Source: Argopecten irradians
Lineage: Eukaryota > Mollusca > Bivalvia > Pectinida > Pectinidae
DNA: 64,000 nt
Assembly (NCBI RefSeq): GCF_041381155.1
Contig: NC_091143.1
Span: forward strand, 35,888,679 to 35,952,678
Reading direction: 5' to 3'
Positions 12,651-23,683 of this stretch are shown here, one piece after another. The position numbers and the translations under genes were made by a program. The number at the start of each line of letters is the position of its first letter. Within the stretch, counting starts at the first letter, position 1. The notes below the pieces were generated by a model. That model worked only from the letters and a program-made list of their open reading frames with translations. It had not been told where the DNA came from and searched no databases.

Positions 12651-14190
12651 TCGAAGCATGTTTGGAATTCACATATAAACATGTACGTGTACATGTTCAT
12701 GTACACATGTAGTATAAATTTAACTATATAGTACATAATTAATAAACCCCTCTCCATCTCCTCAAAAGATATAAATAAAATAAAAACAAGATACAAAACA
12801 ATGTCAATATATTATCTTCATTTTGAGGTGGAAAAAACCAATATTATAACAATTATTCTCAACTGAAAGAATAGGCGTATTTTGTTAAAAAGTACCTATA
12901 AGTTTATTATTATTATTACTATATGAAACAAAACCCAATGGGGTTAAGTAGACAGTTAGACTTTACTAAACTAATCAGGTACTGAGGCTGTCACACCATG
13001 CTAAATATCTATTGAATTGAATGCTATAATGGACCACCTGGGGTTAAAGAAAATATGTATACCTTACCTGTGACGCCTGACTGATCATCTCAGGTAAGGT
13101 GTCACCTCAGATGGTGGGATGGGGAAATAGGGAGAAAAGGGCCCTAGGCCTAGTGACCATAACGACAGACCTGTGTGCCTAGAGTTTACAGTATACAAGT
13201 CATTTATATATGCGGGTACAGTGAATACCTGTATCCCCATGTACAATGTACAGTACATGTATATAAGTGTATGTATCAAACTTTTGTACTAATTACTCAT
13301 CAGTTAAATATGATAACAATTAAATAATTAATATGTACACGTATGTTGTTAAGAATCCTTGAATATTGTATTTTATGTGTATGTGTAAACACTAAATCAC
13401 AACATGAATTGTATGCGACACTCCTCATTATTTTAATGTACATGCAGGTCAATGATCATCACTTTTAGTTAATAATCTTTTAATAATGTGCACAACTTTT
13501 GCTGCTTAATTTTAATATAGATTTCATATGTTAATACATAGATATATATAGAAATAAATCAAAATTTAATATAATCAATCAAAATATATTTCAAATACTA
13601 TGATGTAATATAACATGTGTAGAAATATATCTTTAAACAAAAATAAGGATTTGATTTAAATAATTTGACTTAGAAACGTGGTCCCTTTATCATATGGAAT
13701 GATTTCGCAAATATGATTGACTGATCATCCCAATCGCACAGCTGTTAAATAACCATATAAATTTCTTGCTAGAATTAATTAACAGAGTCAGAGACATATA
13801 AAATCTATATTTGTATATCTCTGACAGAGTTATTTGGGTACAAAGGCAGCTAATAATAAGAATTTTGTAATACAATTAAACTTAATTTATTTCAGTTAAA
13901 TTGTTGACTCTTGACAAAACACAAAGTGCTGTAACTTTTCATTTATCAAAACTCATAGGGCACCTGTTCACCTGTATTTTCATAGGTAATTACAGGTTTA
14001 GGGGAGGGGCAGTCATGCATGACAAGACAGGTGACCCCTAGCTTGGTTTCTTGCCCTAGGACTGGAGTCTGGCCAGTACAGGTAAAATTCCCCATGCGAC
14101 TTATGAGGGTATAATAAAAGTGTAATAGCCAAAACTGCTAAATGCACAAAATCTGACATTCTAAATGTGAAATACAATTATATATAGCTG

Positions 14191-14554
14191 TTAAAGATGC
14201 TACACCGCCGACAAATGGTATTTTTTCACTATAAAAACAGGAGCAGACGATTTAGTAATTTTCTTCAGTTACAGAAGTTACGTACTGTACATCAATACCA
14301 ACATTGAACAGTTTGAGCTTCTAAATTTTATTTCAAGTTAAAAATATGAAAAATAATTAATTGCATCCCGAAAAAATTCCGTGTCACTATATCCTATAGG
14401 GAATGAAGTACTGATTGCGCATGCACCAAAGGCAAAATAAATTATTTTATATTATTTTTTGTGTTAATTAGACGTATATATACACGATAAAACACCAATC
14501 ATTGTTCAAATAATGAATATCATTTATGCTCTGTCGGCGGTGGAGCATCTTTAA
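14191..14554. mobile_element. TTAA-flanked MITE (family C), copy 1
   Basis: A 364-bp element beginning TTAAAGATGCTACACCGCCG and ending CGGCGGTGGAGCATCTTTAA. TIRs are about 20 bp and TTAA is at both borders. A second copy lies at 23,969-24,331 with the same interior landmarks (AACAGGAGCAGA, GATTGCGCATGCACCAAAG). This copy sits inside the 3.5-kb TIR element, so it inserted later. Confidence 0.85.
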
Positions 14555-14744
14555 TTTCTAGAATGGCAAAAACAAAAATATATGATCTAAATAAATAAAT
14601 AATAAAATCAAATAAAAAAATTAAATACATGAAATAAATTAAAATAAATATAGCTATTTATATATAGAAAACCTAATATTTGATCTGAGTAATAAATGTA
14701 GCTATTAATACATGTATTATAACAAGTAAAAAATATTTGATCCG

Positions 14745-14866
14745 AATAAATAAATAAATTCATTTATTTTCTGAAAAAAAAACTCATTTATTTTCTAAAA
14801 AAAAAAATTCATTTATTTTCTGAAAAAAAAATTCATTTATTTTCTGCAAAAAAAAAAAAAAAAATC
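14745..14866. repeat. ~26-bp A-rich minisatellite
   Basis: Five or so units of ATTCATTTATTTTCTGAAAA with variable A-runs (8-18 A). Confidence 0.8.
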
Positions 14867-15157
14867 TAAAGAAAAGATAAGCCATATTGCAGCTTACGGT
14901 ATATTCTTTACTTTGATATTTAAACTCATATTAGGCTAATTTAAATTACTCAGATGAAATTCATAAAAGTAACCATTTTATTTTAAAAATTAATTATTTA
15001 CATACTAACTTAGTTATGCTAATTTTTGAATACAGAGTTCATTTGGTAATTCATCTGAAATAATTGAAAGATATTTAAAAGCATTCAATGAAATATATAC
15101 ATGAACAGATTGTACATGTACAATTTATGCAATAAGTAGGAGTATCAGGCTCATTTA

Positions 15158-15345
15158 TCTTGTGCACTACGATGTGAACTCTAGTGCACTACAGTGTTAA
15201 CTCTAGTGCACTACAATGTGAACTCTAGTGCACTACGATGTGAATTCTAGTGCACTACAGTGTTAACTCTAGTGCACTTCGTTGTTAACTCTAGTGCACT
15301 AGCTAATGAACCGGAGTTAACTTTACTTGTGCACTCCAGTGCACT
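15158..15345. repeat. Right subterminal AGTGCACTA array
   Basis: Seven or more copies of a 23-24-bp unit (TGAACTCTAGTGCACTACGA and variants), the inverted counterpart of the left array of the same transposon. Confidence 0.8.
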
Positions 15346-15589
15346 TCACTACCAAGTTTAGCTTGCTCCAAACTGTACGAGAGTCTATGACAGCTGCACG
15401 TCTGATATTATTATAAAATACGTTTTGTTGCACTTTGCACTGTTCTAGATTGCCTCACTACAAATGTTCACCTGGGAGTTCGAGCAAATGAAATATCGTT
15501 TCAGTTATATAATAGTGTTGAAGAAACAAGGATGCGATTCAGTGATCAGGACTTCAACTGATGGCTGTAACTTTGATAATTATGCCTAT

Positions 15590-15830
15590 ACGTCCCACAG
15601 GGATCTGAGAATTTGTTACAGATTATATAATCATGGACCCACCAGAGTGCACCAGAGTGTTCTAAGACCAATTTAAGACGTTTTAGAGCTCTAGATGAAA
15701 AAAAAAATTTTTTTATCTAGAGCTCTAAAACGTCTAAAAATGGTCTTCTAGGGCACTCTGGTGGGTCCATGATTCATTTACAATCTGTTACTAATTTTCA
15801 GATCCCCGTGATACATCCTGATATTGATTC
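15590..15830. repeat. ~115-bp-arm palindrome
   Basis: The left arm (from GGGATCTGAGAATTTGTTAC) and right arm (ending GATCCCCGTG) are near-perfect inverted copies around a ~17-nt A/T-only loop at about 15,698-15,714. The arm includes GACGTTTTAGAGCTCTAGAT and CATGGACCCACCAGAGTGC. A single-arm relative occurs at 9,715-9,840 inside the 2-kb foldback element, linking the two families. Confidence 0.85.
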
Positions 15831-16525
15831 TTCAATCACGCTTATGGTCAAGTGCCCTAAATTCGTCAGGGACCTGTTTTCGTCATGTGTACAATTTTGC
15901 TTATATCTCATGAACTATCGCGTGATTTCATAAAGAGTGTCGTCTGCCAAAGCAGATTTGATCAAGGAAGAATTGTCATGCTTAAAAAAGATTGTGTACT
16001 ATAACCAAGTGATTTTATAAAAACAATGTAGCATTTACCCAAAAATGAAGGTAACTTTAAAACCCTACCTTCAGCGTTTGACTGTCCACGTGCACTGATC
16101 AGCAGTATGTCAACAAAGTACCGGAAGTCACGTGTCTGATCATGATTCATAGCCCAGAGTTTGGGTTATTACGAATTATTTTAGCGATACAACTGTTGAA
16201 AACATAACTTTATTCTATGTAAACAGAGGTGTTCCCCACTTTCCATGACCAAGAGGTTAAAAGACTTAAAATCGATGTAACAAGAAATTTTCAGCTTAAA
16301 CACGACCTCACAAGCGGCTGCATCCTCGATACTCCAGGGGTTCCGATCACTTACGATCTCTACACCCCTGGACTATCTCATATTGAAATTGAAGGCAGCT
16401 CAGCAGAAAACATTTGACCAATCAGAGGCTAGCAAAAATTTTGAAGACTACCGAGAGAGCGACGCCTAACATCAAAGCCACACAGTCAACCAGTGTACCG
16501 TTTTACGGCTCTTTTGATGTACATC

Positions 16526-17562
16526 TACATCTACATCTACCAAATAATCGACCTACTTCATCATATTGAAGATCATGTCGATATTGTTGAAGGTGTGGCT
16601 ATGAACAGGGGAAGAGAAGAAAATAATTAATTTAGAGATGAAAGACGAGTTTTGAAGGAGTCAAGTGACTTTGAGATTACAAGATCTTGCGGAAGAGAGT
16701 TCCAGTCTTGGATAGTGCGGGGAAAGAAGGAGTGTTTGCGAGAATCAGTTCTACAGTAATGTATTTGGTATGCAAGTGTATGGGAGTGTCTGGTAGGGCG
16801 TAACTGTGAGGTCAAGTATTGGTCTTTATTAATAGCTACTATGCCGTGAGTGATTTTGAAAAGCATAGTAAGCCGTGCGTTTTTCCTTCTAGCCGATAAG
16901 CTAGGCCACTCTAGGTGTTCAAGCATGTCACTAACGCTTGAGGTGTTATGGAATCTGTTAGTGACATATCGAGCAGCTCTGCGTTGGACCATTTCTAGCT
17001 TATTAATGTCTCCCTTCTGGTATGGGTCCCACACTGTACAGGCATATTCAAGTGTGGGACGTACTAAGGATTTGTATGCTTGTTCTTTTAATCTTTTTTG
17101 AATTAATTTTGAGATTTCGTCTAATAAAGCCAAGGGTCTTATTGGCTGTGCATGTGATGTTTGCTGATGTGGGAGTCCCATTTGAAGTCGTGTTGGATTG
17201 TTACGCCCAGATATTTTGCCTTATCAGTGTGTTCCAAACAGTGACCATGAAGATAATAATTATGTTTGATTGAATGTTTAGTCTTGGTAATCGAAAGAAC
17301 ATTACATTTCTGGGGGTGGAATTCCATTTTCCACCTTTTTTCCCAGTCAGCTAGTTTATCTAGATCATTTTGGAGTGTTTCTGAATCTTTTTTCGATGTA
17401 ATGGTTATGTATGAGATAGTGTCATCGGCGAACAATCTAACTGAAGATGAGAGGTTAAGTGGCATATCATTGATGTAATATAAAAACAAACTTGGGCCGA
17501 GAACAGAGCCCTGGGGGACCCCCGATTCTACAAAGAGTGGTGGGGAAAGTTCGCCGTACATC
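16526..17562 (-). mobile_element. 5'-truncated non-LTR retrotransposon insertion
   Basis: This block is absent from the other family-B MITE copies. It is bordered by GTACATC at 16,519-16,525 and 17,556-17,562, a 7-bp target duplication. The minus strand carries the reverse transcriptase remnant; the 3' end is a short GATGTA tandem tail at about 16,526-16,541. The 5' end is cut inside the RT domain, as expected from incomplete target-primed reverse transcription. Confidence 0.85.
16627..17555 (-). pseudogene. Reverse transcriptase remnant (non-LTR)
   Basis: Two frames of one decayed RT. The upstream piece (17,139-17,555) shows the GVPQGSVLGP motif, the catalytic FADDT motif and a KYLGVTI motif of RT fingers/palm. 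The downstream piece (16,627-17,181) shows the RT C-terminal signature LVRPTLEYACTVWDP and ends FKTRLSSLN-stop. The frames differ by a frameshift near 17,140-17,180, and endonuclease, ORF1 and the RT N-terminus are missing, so it is dead. The motifs fit the Jockey/CR1/L2 group of non-LTR elements; the exact clade is not determinable by eye. Confidence 0.9.
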
Positions 17563-17667
17563 AAATGACTAAATTACCTGTTCTATTCTGTTGCCTCCAG
17601 TTTTACTATGAGATAGTCCAGGGGTGTAGAGATTGGAAGTGATCGGACCCCTGGAATATTGAGGATG

Positions 17668-18902
17668 AAGCGGCTGCTGCTCAACATGTATTTGGAATTA
17701 CCTTAATTTTCGTAATAGCCAAACAACCCCCCTGACGAAAATAGGTCCCTATTGTGTCGGCCATCACCCAGCGACCGTCGGGTAGAAATCTGCCGTATCG
17801 CGATAGATAAATAACGAATTGATAGACAATTTGTTGTACAAGTAAGACAAAATATTATATATTTGTGTTGATAAAATTGGTACATTTTATTTCTTTCTGG
17901 TTTGTTGATATATGGAAGATTTGATTACCCTGACGAATATTGGTCCTTCAAGGGTACCTGCATCGGTAATTGAAGCTAACATTTTTTTTAAAGTATGATC
18001 AGAGATTTAAATAAGTATGATAGATTCTATACATTTTGTTGTCTATTGAATGAAATTTTTTTAAGTTTCATATATTTTAAAGCTTCTAATAGTTGTTCGC
18101 AATAGAATCCTCTCTGGCGACAATGAGACTAGATTTAACAGTAGACCAATGACTACAACCTTACGCTTCTCCTGGCACGTCGTGTCCTAGAACTAATATA
18201 CGTAAATTTTCAGTCTAAAAGTCTTTTGAGCTACAATATAGCAGCTAGTCTGGTCCCAGTGTCAATATTTGAATTTATTATTGTTGATATCTGACCATAA
18301 GAAAAATAAAAATTTCTAGAACTTAATTAAATTTAATCTAAGTAAGAAATTAAGGTAGGTATAAATGGGTTAAGGTAGGTATAAATGGGTTAGCTTCGTT
18401 AGTTGACTCAAACTTTGTGGGCAGACAGTACGTTGAAAGGGGAATAACTCCCATTAGAATACTAGCATAGTTTCATTTCCTGTTTATGCATGGGCAGCTC
18501 AAAGTACCGGTAGGAGCATTGTTACTGATGCTGAATTTGCCCAAACGGAAGCTCAGACAAGACTTCTGATCGTAAGTGACCGGAAATTAAGTAATGTTGA
18601 TGATGTTGATGTGTTTTTAATGTATTTGAGTGAAAACCCCATCAGAAAAACATTAAGCTTATGAGAAGGAGGAAATAACGTTCATATATTTCAAATGAAC
18701 AGTTGATGAACAGTGATGCAAAGGTTTTAAAAGTAATTTAATAAGTTTACCACATATGTACATTTTTTTTCATAGCCTAAAGCTGCTGGGATTGGTTTTC
18801 TTGTCATTTTTTTATATAAAGCAGCTGGTAAAAGCACATGTTTAATTAATTTGGTGAATGAGAGACATGCATTTTAATGTGTTGCTTTTACTTTGTTTGC
18901 AG
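17668..18902. other. Upstream region of PGPEP1
   Basis: No coding sequence. A fragment near 18,205-18,255 (AAAGTCTTTTGAGCTACAAT) belongs to the family of the 8-10-kb element. A 20-bp unit TTAAGGTAGGTATAAATGGG is duplicated at 18,351-18,391. A GTAAGT donor at 18,572 after GACTTCTGATC could end a non-coding first exon of PGPEP1, so the promoter would lie near 18.4 kb; this is inference. Confidence 0.4.
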
Positions 18903-18978
18903 ATAGATCTATCTTAGTCGGTACAAAATACAGATCTAAAAGTGATAAGCAGGTGACAAATTAATCAAACAGAAAATC
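18903..18978 (+). other. 5' UTR part of PGPEP1 exon
   Basis: Preceded by TTTACTTTGTTTGCAG, a good 3' splice site ending at 18,902. This suggests that the exon holding the start codon is not the first exon. A candidate donor is at 18,571/18,572. Confidence 0.5.
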
Positions 18979-21900
18979 ATGCCAGCGGAAGCATCAAAGA
19001 AAACTGTTCTTGTTACAGGTAATATACATTCAACTGTTAAATTTTAGTGTTTCTTGCTTTTCAAGACTTGTTTAAAACATTTCAGCAATACAATCTACCA
19101 GGGTCCGGCTTCATCAACATTTTAGCATGCTTCAATGAGATATCACCATAAAAAGGGTAAAAGTTTCCACCAGTTGAATTGCAAAGAGACATTACATAAA
19201 TATACTGCAGCCTCCCAAAACATACAGACGAATCACACAACAGAGTGCATGGTAGGCCATTGTTTAATGGTCCTGGCTGTCAAAAGGAACCAGTTAACCT
19301 TCTGTAAAGCTTTCCCTTCGAGAATTGGAAGTTAAGAAATTCCTTGAAGTTAAGGTATGTAATTGATGAAACTGGGTCCTGGACAAGAAATGATTTAGAA
19401 GTCAAAGGTGGAAGTAAAAAAATTAGATTTTGCTAACTCTTACAATATGTAGGTCTCTTATACAAGTTTGCAGATTCTGGGCAAAATCCAACTTCTGACA
19501 CCACAACTAGCTGTATTCATAGTCACTTGTATACTTGACACTGAGTGAACACAACAAAGAGATATTGTTTACAGGTGTAACAGATATATATGTATTCTAA
19601 TATGTATAATCCTGACTATACATAATTATAAGGTAATATCATTGTTTACATGTGAAGATCAACTTCTCGTATCAATAACAGCCAGACTTTCATTTGATAT
19701 ATGTTATTTTCTCCCATTTAAAAACATTATATAAAATATACATAAAATATTCATTGCAAAGAAGATGAGTACATGAAAAATTAGGGAAGTTGGATATTTT
19801 CCTTTCAGTCTATACAGAACAGTGTTTATCAACAGCATGAAAAGAATAATCATGGACATACCCCTACTCCTTCCTCGATACCCCAGGAGTTAATTTACTA
19901 TCACTGTCATTACATCAACAACAAGTCAAACTTCAAAGCCATACAGTGTACCATTATTTGATTTTTTTTTATGTACATGAAAGGACTAAACTATCTTTTT
20001 CATATGTTGTCACATATAGAGACTTCGTTTTTGCGATGACATAGTCAAGGAGTGGATATAGCAAAAGTGATAACAATATGACATGGTTCATGGGTTTATA
20101 TATTAACAGTGATTGTAAATTGACATAGTTCAGGGGTGGATATTCTGATCATGATATGATGAATTTAATAGTAACACCTGGAAATTCGAGGATGATACAT
20201 ACCCCTTACCTTTAGATTTTACAATGTAGTAGCCATCAGCCTCTTTGCTTCCTTTCCCCTCTATTTACTTTCATATATGCATATTATTAACTCATTCACC
20301 CCTGAAGACACATTTGGACTCTTCCACTACTAAGACCTCGGACAACCCATTACAAAATTTCAGGGGTGAAAGGGTTAAAGAAAAAATGACAAACTCATAA
20401 TTTTCATCTATTGTAGGATTTGGACCTTTTGGTTCTCACAATGTCAATGCCAGCTGGGTAGCAGTTCAGGAACTGGAGAAGCAGTGGAGCATAAAGGGAG
20501 TGGACCTAGCCATACAGGAAATCCCAGTGGAGTATGACGCTGTGTTTAAAATGGTCCCTGACCTCTGGGAGGAGGTCAAACCCTGTGTAAGTTGATTGGT
20601 TAATTGATTTTGCTTATATCCTATTAACAGCTGAGCTCATTTAAGGAAGGCTAGTCCCCTGTTTGTGACGTGCTGATGTGTTTTGGGAGACTGTGGTATG
20701 ATCATTGTGTGTCCCCTTGTGATAGTGGATTTTTTGTCGTGTTTATCGTGCTATCTTACTGATGCAAACTGCCAAAGATGTCACGCAGCCCACCCCACCC
20801 AGTCATATTATACTGACAACTAACAAACCATTCATTAGAGGCAGTCTTTATGATGTCTGCACAAATTTAACTTACCAGCTGATTGTAAGTTGATCAATAT
20901 ACATCCTCGATACTCCAGGGGTTCGGATCACTTACGATCTCTACACCCCTGGACTATCTCATAGTGAAATTGAAGGCAGCTCAGCTGAAAATATTTGACC
21001 AATCACAGACCAGCAAAGATTTCCTTTGAAGACTACAGAGAGAGCGACTCCCAACTTCAAAGCCACACAGTCAACCACAGTGTACCGTTATACGGCTCTT
21101 TTGATGTACATCAAAGGACTAAATTACCTGTTCTGTTCTGTTGCCTCCAGTTTTACGATGAGATAGTCCAGGGATGTAGAGATCGTAAGTGATCGGAACC
21201 CCTGGAGTATCGAGGATGATCAATAAATAGCTAGTCCATGTATGATGTTGAATAATTCAATTTTTATGTCATGGTGCCGTGCCCATTGTCCCTCATTTTT
21301 TTACAAAAATCTCTACTAGTCATGAATGACTTAATGGATTTTGACAAAATTTAATCTAAAACTTCATTGGGTGAAAGGGAACTAATCTTGTATAAATCAA
21401 AATGGTGACCTGGTCCACCAGGGGCCTGAGGGGCAGGGCCCAATATGTAAAATGTAGCAAATTCTTTAGATTCATTCTTCTTCTGTACGAATGAAGGGAT
21501 TTTGTTCTAACTTGGTCTGATGCTTCCTTGGGTGAAGGGGAACCAATCTTGTATAAATGGTGGGTCTGGCACCTCAGGGGCTTGAGGAGCCACATGGGAC
21601 CCAAAAGGGAAAATGTAACAAATTCTTAAAAATTCTTCTGTAGGAATGAATTTGTTTTATTTAGAAAAATTATCAGAATCCAGCATTTTCTTCCTTGAAA
21701 TATAATCCAATTGTGGAAATCAATATCCATTGGTTAACAGTATTCAACTTTGCACTAAAAACTTAACCTGGTAATTTCCCGACCGAGTGATTCCATATGT
21801 CCCTTTCTCTTCAAGAAGTGGGCTAAAAATGAATAAAAGAGAGAGAAGGTCTCTCCTTGATTCTCAATAATATAATTAATGTATGTCAGACTTTAAATAA

Positions 21901-23019
21901 GAAATATTTCATTATTTCCAGTTAGTTATACATGTTGGTGTATCAGGAATCGCATCCAAATTGACACTGGAACAACAGGCTCACAACGACGGCTATAACA
22001 AAAAGGATGTGAAAGGTGCGTGTCCCGAGAGGAACTGTTGTGTAAACGGAGCTAATAATTGTATTGCATCGGACATAGACATGCAAAAAGTCTGTGATGA
22101 GATCAACGAGTCGGCTATAGATGTCAAATCGATTGTGTCTGAGGATCCTGGCAGGTAGGTTTAACTGGTGTCGCGCAGGTAATGTTAGCTTTTATCATGA
22201 AAAGATACTGACTTTACAAAAATGCTGCAACACATGGTTTCACTTTCTAAAATTCATTATTAGGACCTATGTAAATTTTGGTAAGATCAGTATACAATTT
22301 GTATTAATTTTTTTTAACCTTAACTCAAAAAATATTTTATATTCATATCTCTTTTATATTTAAAATTTCGTCCTCAACACTCCAGTAGTTACTTATCTGT
22401 CGGTATATCCACATCTTTTGATGAGTATCAAAGGATCTGAAACACCTGTATCAATCGTGGTTGAAAACCGAGCCTTCAGTTTTACTATGAAAAATTCGTA
22501 GGGTGAATGTGACGACAGTGACAGTAATTCTTGGAGTATCAAGGATGTTTGCATTTAAGTCCCTTCATATTGTATTATGTCAAATTTATATTTGTATGCA
22601 TGCATATTTCTCAACTGTAATAAGAGGCTATTCAAATTAATTTTTTTTACCCTTGTAAAAAAGCAAGTCTGGAATTAAATTTTGTTTATAGAATCCATGT
22701 GGAAGCTTAAAATATTCTTTTGAAGCAATAGAATATCAACAATATTTTTACCTAATGTAAATACATTGTATTTTCAGTGAACTCCTTTGAATGTCTACAT
22801 GGTTATGATATCAACAGATAACAATGTTTAAACTAACATGTAAATTTATTAATTATTTTTAGGTATCTATGCGACTTTTCCTATTTTGTGTCATTGAATA
22901 TTGACAAATCACGTTCCGCCTTTATCCATGTCCCTCCGTTGGAGCAGCCATACTCAGCGAATCAACTGGCCGAGGGTCTACAGGCAGCTATCACAGCCAT
23001 GCTGAAACAAGTGTCCTGA
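18979..23019 (+). CDS. Pyroglutamyl-peptidase I, four coding exons
   Basis: Cysteine peptidase (family C15) that removes N-terminal pyroglutamate from peptides in the cytosol. Coding exons are 18,979-19,018, 20,417-20,586, 21,922-22,154 and 22,863-23,019 (stop TGA). All borders are GT-AG, and phases 1, 0 and 2 join to 199 aa. Family landmarks in order: TGFGPFG (res 13-19), NASWVAVQELEK (24-35), EIPVEY (48-53), HVGVSG (74-79), GRYLCDF (147-153), FIHVPPL (168-174). Catalytic residues by comparison with the human enzyme are Glu87, Cys151 and His170; all are present. Human PGPEP1 is 209 aa, so this copy is full length apart from a shorter C-terminus. Introns carry several MITEs but exons are intact. 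Likely a functional housekeeping gene. Confidence 0.95.
19871..20195. repeat. Degenerate family-B MITE in PGPEP1 intron 1
   Basis: Left part CCTCGATACCCCAGGAGTTA and right part CTGGAAATTCGAGGATG match the inverted ends of copies 1-3 with many changes. The interior has extra GACATAGTYCAGGGGTGGAT-like copies. Confidence 0.5.
20287..20378. mobile_element. ~90-bp foldback MITE (family E), copy 1
   Basis: Inverted ends TTAACTCATTCACCCCTGAA and TTTCAGGGGTGAAAGGGTTAA (last 20), with inner ACATTTGGACTCTTCC. Five relatives lie at 37.2, 42.3, 43.8, 59.5 and 62.9 kb. Confidence 0.75.
20605..20850 (+). repeat. Dispersed mollusc repeat in PGPEP1 intron 2
   Basis: Contains GTTTGTGACGTGCTGATGTG, GTGTGTCCCCTTGTGATAGT and CAGTCATATTATACTGACAA. 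The last block matches the repeat at 10,540-10,610, so both are pieces of one longer element. Confidence 0.55.
20902..21218. mobile_element. MULE-like MITE (family B), copy 3, uninterrupted
   Basis: A 317-bp element from CATCCTCGATACTCCAGGGG to GAGTATCGAGGATG, flanked by ATCAATATA and ATCAATAAA (8 of 9 match). It is the intact reference for copy 2, including the TGATGTACATCAAAGGACTA centre where the retrotransposon landed. Lies in PGPEP1 intron 2. Confidence 0.85.
21350..21640. repeat. Two-unit ~160-bp tandem repeat
   Basis: TTGGGTGAA(A/G)GGGAACYAATC, CTTGTATAAAT, CAGGGGCYTGAGG and AAAATGTARCAAATTCTT recur in the same order in two adjacent units. Similar in style to the repeat at 57.2-57.6 kb. 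Intron 2 of PGPEP1; open frames here are artefacts. Confidence 0.65.
22369..22547. repeat. Degenerate family-B MITE in PGPEP1 intron 3
   Basis: Left CGTCCTCAACACTCCAGTAG and right TTGGAGTATCAAGGATG are inverted and resemble the family-B termini. The body is shortened to about 180 bp. Confidence 0.5.
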
Positions 23020-23489
23020 TGTTACATCATCCGAGGTGAAGGTCATACATCTCTCAAGGTGAAGGTCTTAAAAGTTTCTCTAGGTCAAGGTCAACTATCA
23101 TCCTGTTTGTCCTGTTTCACAACAATGGAAGAGGTGCATGGAATTCTGGGAACAGCTGAGGACAAATCTCAGTCTTGAGAAATATAGTCTCACATTTCTC
23201 AGACTCTCGTCGCTGAACAAAACCAGCTGAACGTGATCTGGTCTGGTTTGTGTTTGAATTTTGTGAGCAGTAGAGGGCACAAGGAAATGGTAAACAAACA
23301 TGGACATCTGGGCATAAACAGAACAATACATTTCTCTGTGCATAACAGCATCCTGAAGAATGTGTATTTCTCATATCTTTAAATTGAACTATATTTTTCG
23401 TTGTCCAAGTGTGGCTGACAGGTTTTTTTTTCAAATTTTTATCCGTCATATGTGTGGGTGTTTTTCTATCAGCCAATGAAAAGCTATAG

Positions 23490-23683
23490 AATAAACTTAG
23501 AAAATGTTTTGGTAAGCCTCAATTTGAAGTCACAAAACTGAAATATCAACCGGACCAGACTTTCCTTCGGCGGTTAGAGTCTGGGGAATACAAGACTACA
23601 AGGAATACTGTGAAGTGGATTCAATGCGATGTGTTACATTAAGTTTATAAGTTGTGAGAAAACATTGAATAAGATGAAATAAA
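23490..23683 (+). terminator. PGPEP1 polyadenylation signals
   Basis: AATAAA occurs at 23,490-23,495 and again at 23,678-23,683, about 470 and 660 nt after the stop codon. Either could end the transcript. Frames on the opposite strand over 23,098-23,476 look spurious. Confidence 0.5.

Larger units (their letters stand above)
11861..15376. mobile_element. 3.5-kb non-autonomous TIR element with TA target site
   Basis: The left terminus is CAGTTGGGAGCAAACTAAAC and the right terminus is its near reverse complement (GTTTAGCTTGCTCCAAACTG), each bordered by TA. Just inside both ends lie arrays of an AGTGCACTA-centred repeat. The 3.1-kb interior is very AT-rich and shows no transposase; it hosts a younger TTAA MITE and a minisatellite. 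CAGT termini with TA duplication fit a Tc1/mariner-type non-autonomous element, by inference. Confidence 0.7.
16321..17667. mobile_element. MULE-like MITE (family B), copy 2, interrupted
   Basis: Ends CATCCTCGATACTCCAGGGG and (right) TGGAATATTGAGGATG, with a perfect 9-bp duplication AAGCGGCTG on both sides (16,312-16,320 and 17,668-17,676). Aligned by eye with copy 3 (20,902-21,218), its ~320-bp body is split by a ~1-kb retrotransposon at 16,526-17,555. Confidence 0.85.

Noticed and set aside
23098..23476. Minus-strand frames of 81 and 119 aa downstream of PGPEP1
   Set aside because: They overlap the PGPEP1 3' UTR in antisense and show no domain.
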